From Chloroflexota bacterium (GTDB lineage Bacteria; Chloroflexota; Anaerolineae; B4-G1; SLSP01), in NCBI GenBank assembly GCA_012798275.1, contig JAAZNO010000338.1, positions 1 through 8,503 of the forward strand: a stretch of 8,503 nucleotides of DNA. The letters are read 5' to 3'. The position numbers and the translations under genes are program-made. The number at the start of each line of letters is the position of its first letter. The stretch's first letter is position 1. Shown one piece after another: positions 7,902 through 8,503 of this stretch. The notes beneath the pieces were generated by a model. The model had not been told where the DNA came from, did no database searches, and saw only the letters and a program-made list of their open reading frames with translations.

Positions 7902-7930
7902 TTGATAAAGCAAACGCAGCACGTTGGAAT
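7902..7930 (+). promoter_or_regulatory. Possible sigma-70-type promoter for the small membrane protein
   Basis: TTGATA (7902-7907) matches five of six bases of the -35 consensus. After a 17-base spacer, TGGAAT (7925-7930) matches four of six of the -10. Transcription would start near 7937, within or just after the beginning of the 14-bp tandem repeat. The stretch also contains CTGCGT/ACGCAG arms (7894-7899, 7914-7919) flanking the -35. Pattern evidence only. Confidence 0.35.
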
Positions 7931-7932
7931 CT

Positions 7933-7960
7933 TGTGTAAATCCCAATGTGTAAATCCCAA
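7933..7960 (+). repeat. Exact 14-bp tandem repeat, two copies
   Basis: TGTGTAAATCCCAA occurs twice head to tail (7933-7946 and 7947-7960) without mismatch, just upstream of the ribosome binding site of the small membrane protein gene and just downstream of its possible promoter. It could be a double operator or a replication-slippage product. Confidence 0.9.
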
Positions 7961-7988
7961 TCTGGCTACGCGAAAGAAGGGGTGAGTG

Positions 7989-8210
7989 ATGATTGATACA
8001 ACGACAGTTCCGTGGTTTCTGTGGCCCTTTGCCGTGCTCTGGAATCTGGTGTGTGGGATTTTGAAGCTGACTGGCCGGCTGGTCACGGCAGTGCTAGGCG
8101 TGGTGCTGCTGATCGTGGGAGTGCTTCTGAGCCTCACCCTCATCGGCGCGATTGCGGGCATCCCCCTGGCCATTCTGGGGGTGATGCTCATGATCCGCGC
8201 GGTCTTCTGA
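7989..8210 (+). CDS. Small hydrophobic membrane protein, 73 residues, unknown function
   Basis: ATG 7989 is chosen because AAGGGG (7977-7982) lies six bases upstream; the GTG directly before it at 7986 is too close. The product is almost wholly hydrophobic. It has an aromatic first segment (PWFLWPFAVLWNLVCGIL, about 8-25), a short basic stretch KLTGR (26-30), then Val/Leu-rich spans at about 31-50 and 52-69 with a Gly/Ala/Pro hinge (GAIAGIPLAILG), ending IRAVF. Two or three membrane segments are therefore expected. Short proteins of this build recur in Chloroflexota and other bacteria as uncharacterised conserved proteins, from memory. There is no charged or catalytic signature. It appears to be its own transcription unit, with a possible promoter upstream and a strong hairpin downstream. 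Confidence 0.78.
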   Translation: MIDTTTVPWFLWPFAVLWNLVCGILKLTGRLVTAVLGVVLLIVGVLLSLTLIGAIAGIPLAILGVMLMIRAVF

Positions 8211-8211
8211 C

Positions 8212-8257
8212 AAAACACCGTCGTGATGGGAACTTCATCCCACCACGACGGTGTTGA
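8212..8257. terminator. Strong hairpin terminator shared by convergent genes
   Basis: AACACCGTCGTG (8214-8225) pairs perfectly with CACGACGGTGTT (8244-8255). After one A/C mismatch, a further five pairs (TGGGA/TCCCA) close a six-base loop, giving 17 pairs in all. Read on the minus strand, the stem ends in TTTT, a proper U tract for clpB. On the plus strand the tail is only TTGATT, weaker. It lies between the stops at 8210 and 8281, so it most likely serves both genes. Confidence 0.82.
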
Positions 8258-8280
8258 TTCCGGCCAGACGTCAGACACTA

Positions 8281-8503
8281 TCAGCCCTCGACAAAGGCCA
8301 GTTTGCCCTCGCGTACCTCCACGGTGACGTGCGCCCCCTCGCCGAAGCGGCCTTCCAACACCGCTAGCGCCAGCGGATCTTGCAGCTCGCGCTGGATGGC
8401 GCGCTTGAGCGGGCGGGCGCCATACACGGGATCATACCCCACGTCCGCCAGGTAATGGCGCGCCGCCTCGGTCAAGGTCACCTCGATGTGTCGCTCGGCC
8501 AAC
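8281..8503 (-). CDS. clpB: ClpB disaggregase, C-terminal end (5' partial)
   Basis: Only the last 73 codons are present; the gene continues past the right edge, and the first visible residue (TTG) is an internal Leu, not a start. The sequence [19 protein letters not shown], then [19 protein letters not shown] and [11 protein letters not shown], is the hallmark small D2 subdomain at the end of ClpB/Hsp104. GARPLKR contains the sensor-2 arginine of the second AAA+ module. The NPLA/DPLA..IL-G pattern and the lack of further extension favour ClpB over ClpC or ClpA. ClpB is a cytosolic hexameric ATPase that pulls apart protein aggregates with DnaK/DnaJ/GrpE. It is convergent with the small membrane protein gene and ends at the strong hairpin. 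Heat-shock control elements would be upstream, outside the window. Confidence 0.92.
   Translation of the reverse strand, partial: LAERHIEVTLTEAARHYLADVGYDPVYGARPLKRAIQRELQDPLALAVLEGRFGEGAHVTVEVREGKLAFVEG

Noticed and set aside
7933..7960. Possible CRISPR or integration repeat
   Set aside because: Two head-to-tail 14-base units without spacers do not form a CRISPR array, and no integrase or cas gene is present.

Overview
The window is GC-rich, gene-dense bacterial DNA carrying four full-length or partial genes for large envelope proteins, one small membrane protein gene and the tail of clpB. Large GT-C glycosyltransferases (GT39/ArnT-like) with tandem beta-sandwich domains at the C terminus, together with a secreted protein bearing an 'FLPLIMR' segment, suggest Chloroflexota, probably an Anaerolineae-like lineage. 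That assignment is inference from remembered family patterns. There is no rRNA or other marker in the window to confirm it.

Layout. (1) 1-1478, plus strand: the 3' part of a membrane glycosyltransferase gene whose first roughly 250 codons lie outside the window. (2) 1479-1579: a short AT-richer leader with a good extended -10 promoter and a small inverted repeat. (3) 1580-2677: a secreted protein with a signal peptide, a carbohydrate-binding-like N-terminal domain and a possible fibronectin-III-like C-terminal domain. It is closed by an intrinsic terminator at 2744-2776. (4) 2845-5595 and 5592-7859: two large GT-C glycosyltransferases overlapping by ATGA, so a translationally coupled pair. 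The start of the first one is moved to GTG 2845 because the longer reading frame runs through the terminator. (5) 7860-7988: a gap with a weak terminator, a possible promoter and an exact 14-bp tandem repeat. (6) 7989-8210: a 73-residue hydrophobic protein. (7) 8212-8257: a strong hairpin between convergent genes, then the last 73 codons of clpB on the minus strand.

How the genes fit together. The three glycosyltransferases are multi-spanning membrane enzymes expected to move sugars from a polyprenyl-phosphate donor to acceptors on the outer face of the membrane. Two of them (the partial first gene and 5592-7859) are diverged paralogues of one subfamily, and 2845-5595 belongs to another. All three end in two or three copies of a similar outer-face beta domain. 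The secreted protein between them could be a substrate or partner, but nothing in the sequence proves this. No mobile element, CRISPR array, tRNA or rRNA was seen. The window looks like an ordinary envelope-glycosylation locus next to a housekeeping chaperone gene, not an obvious new defence or mobile system.
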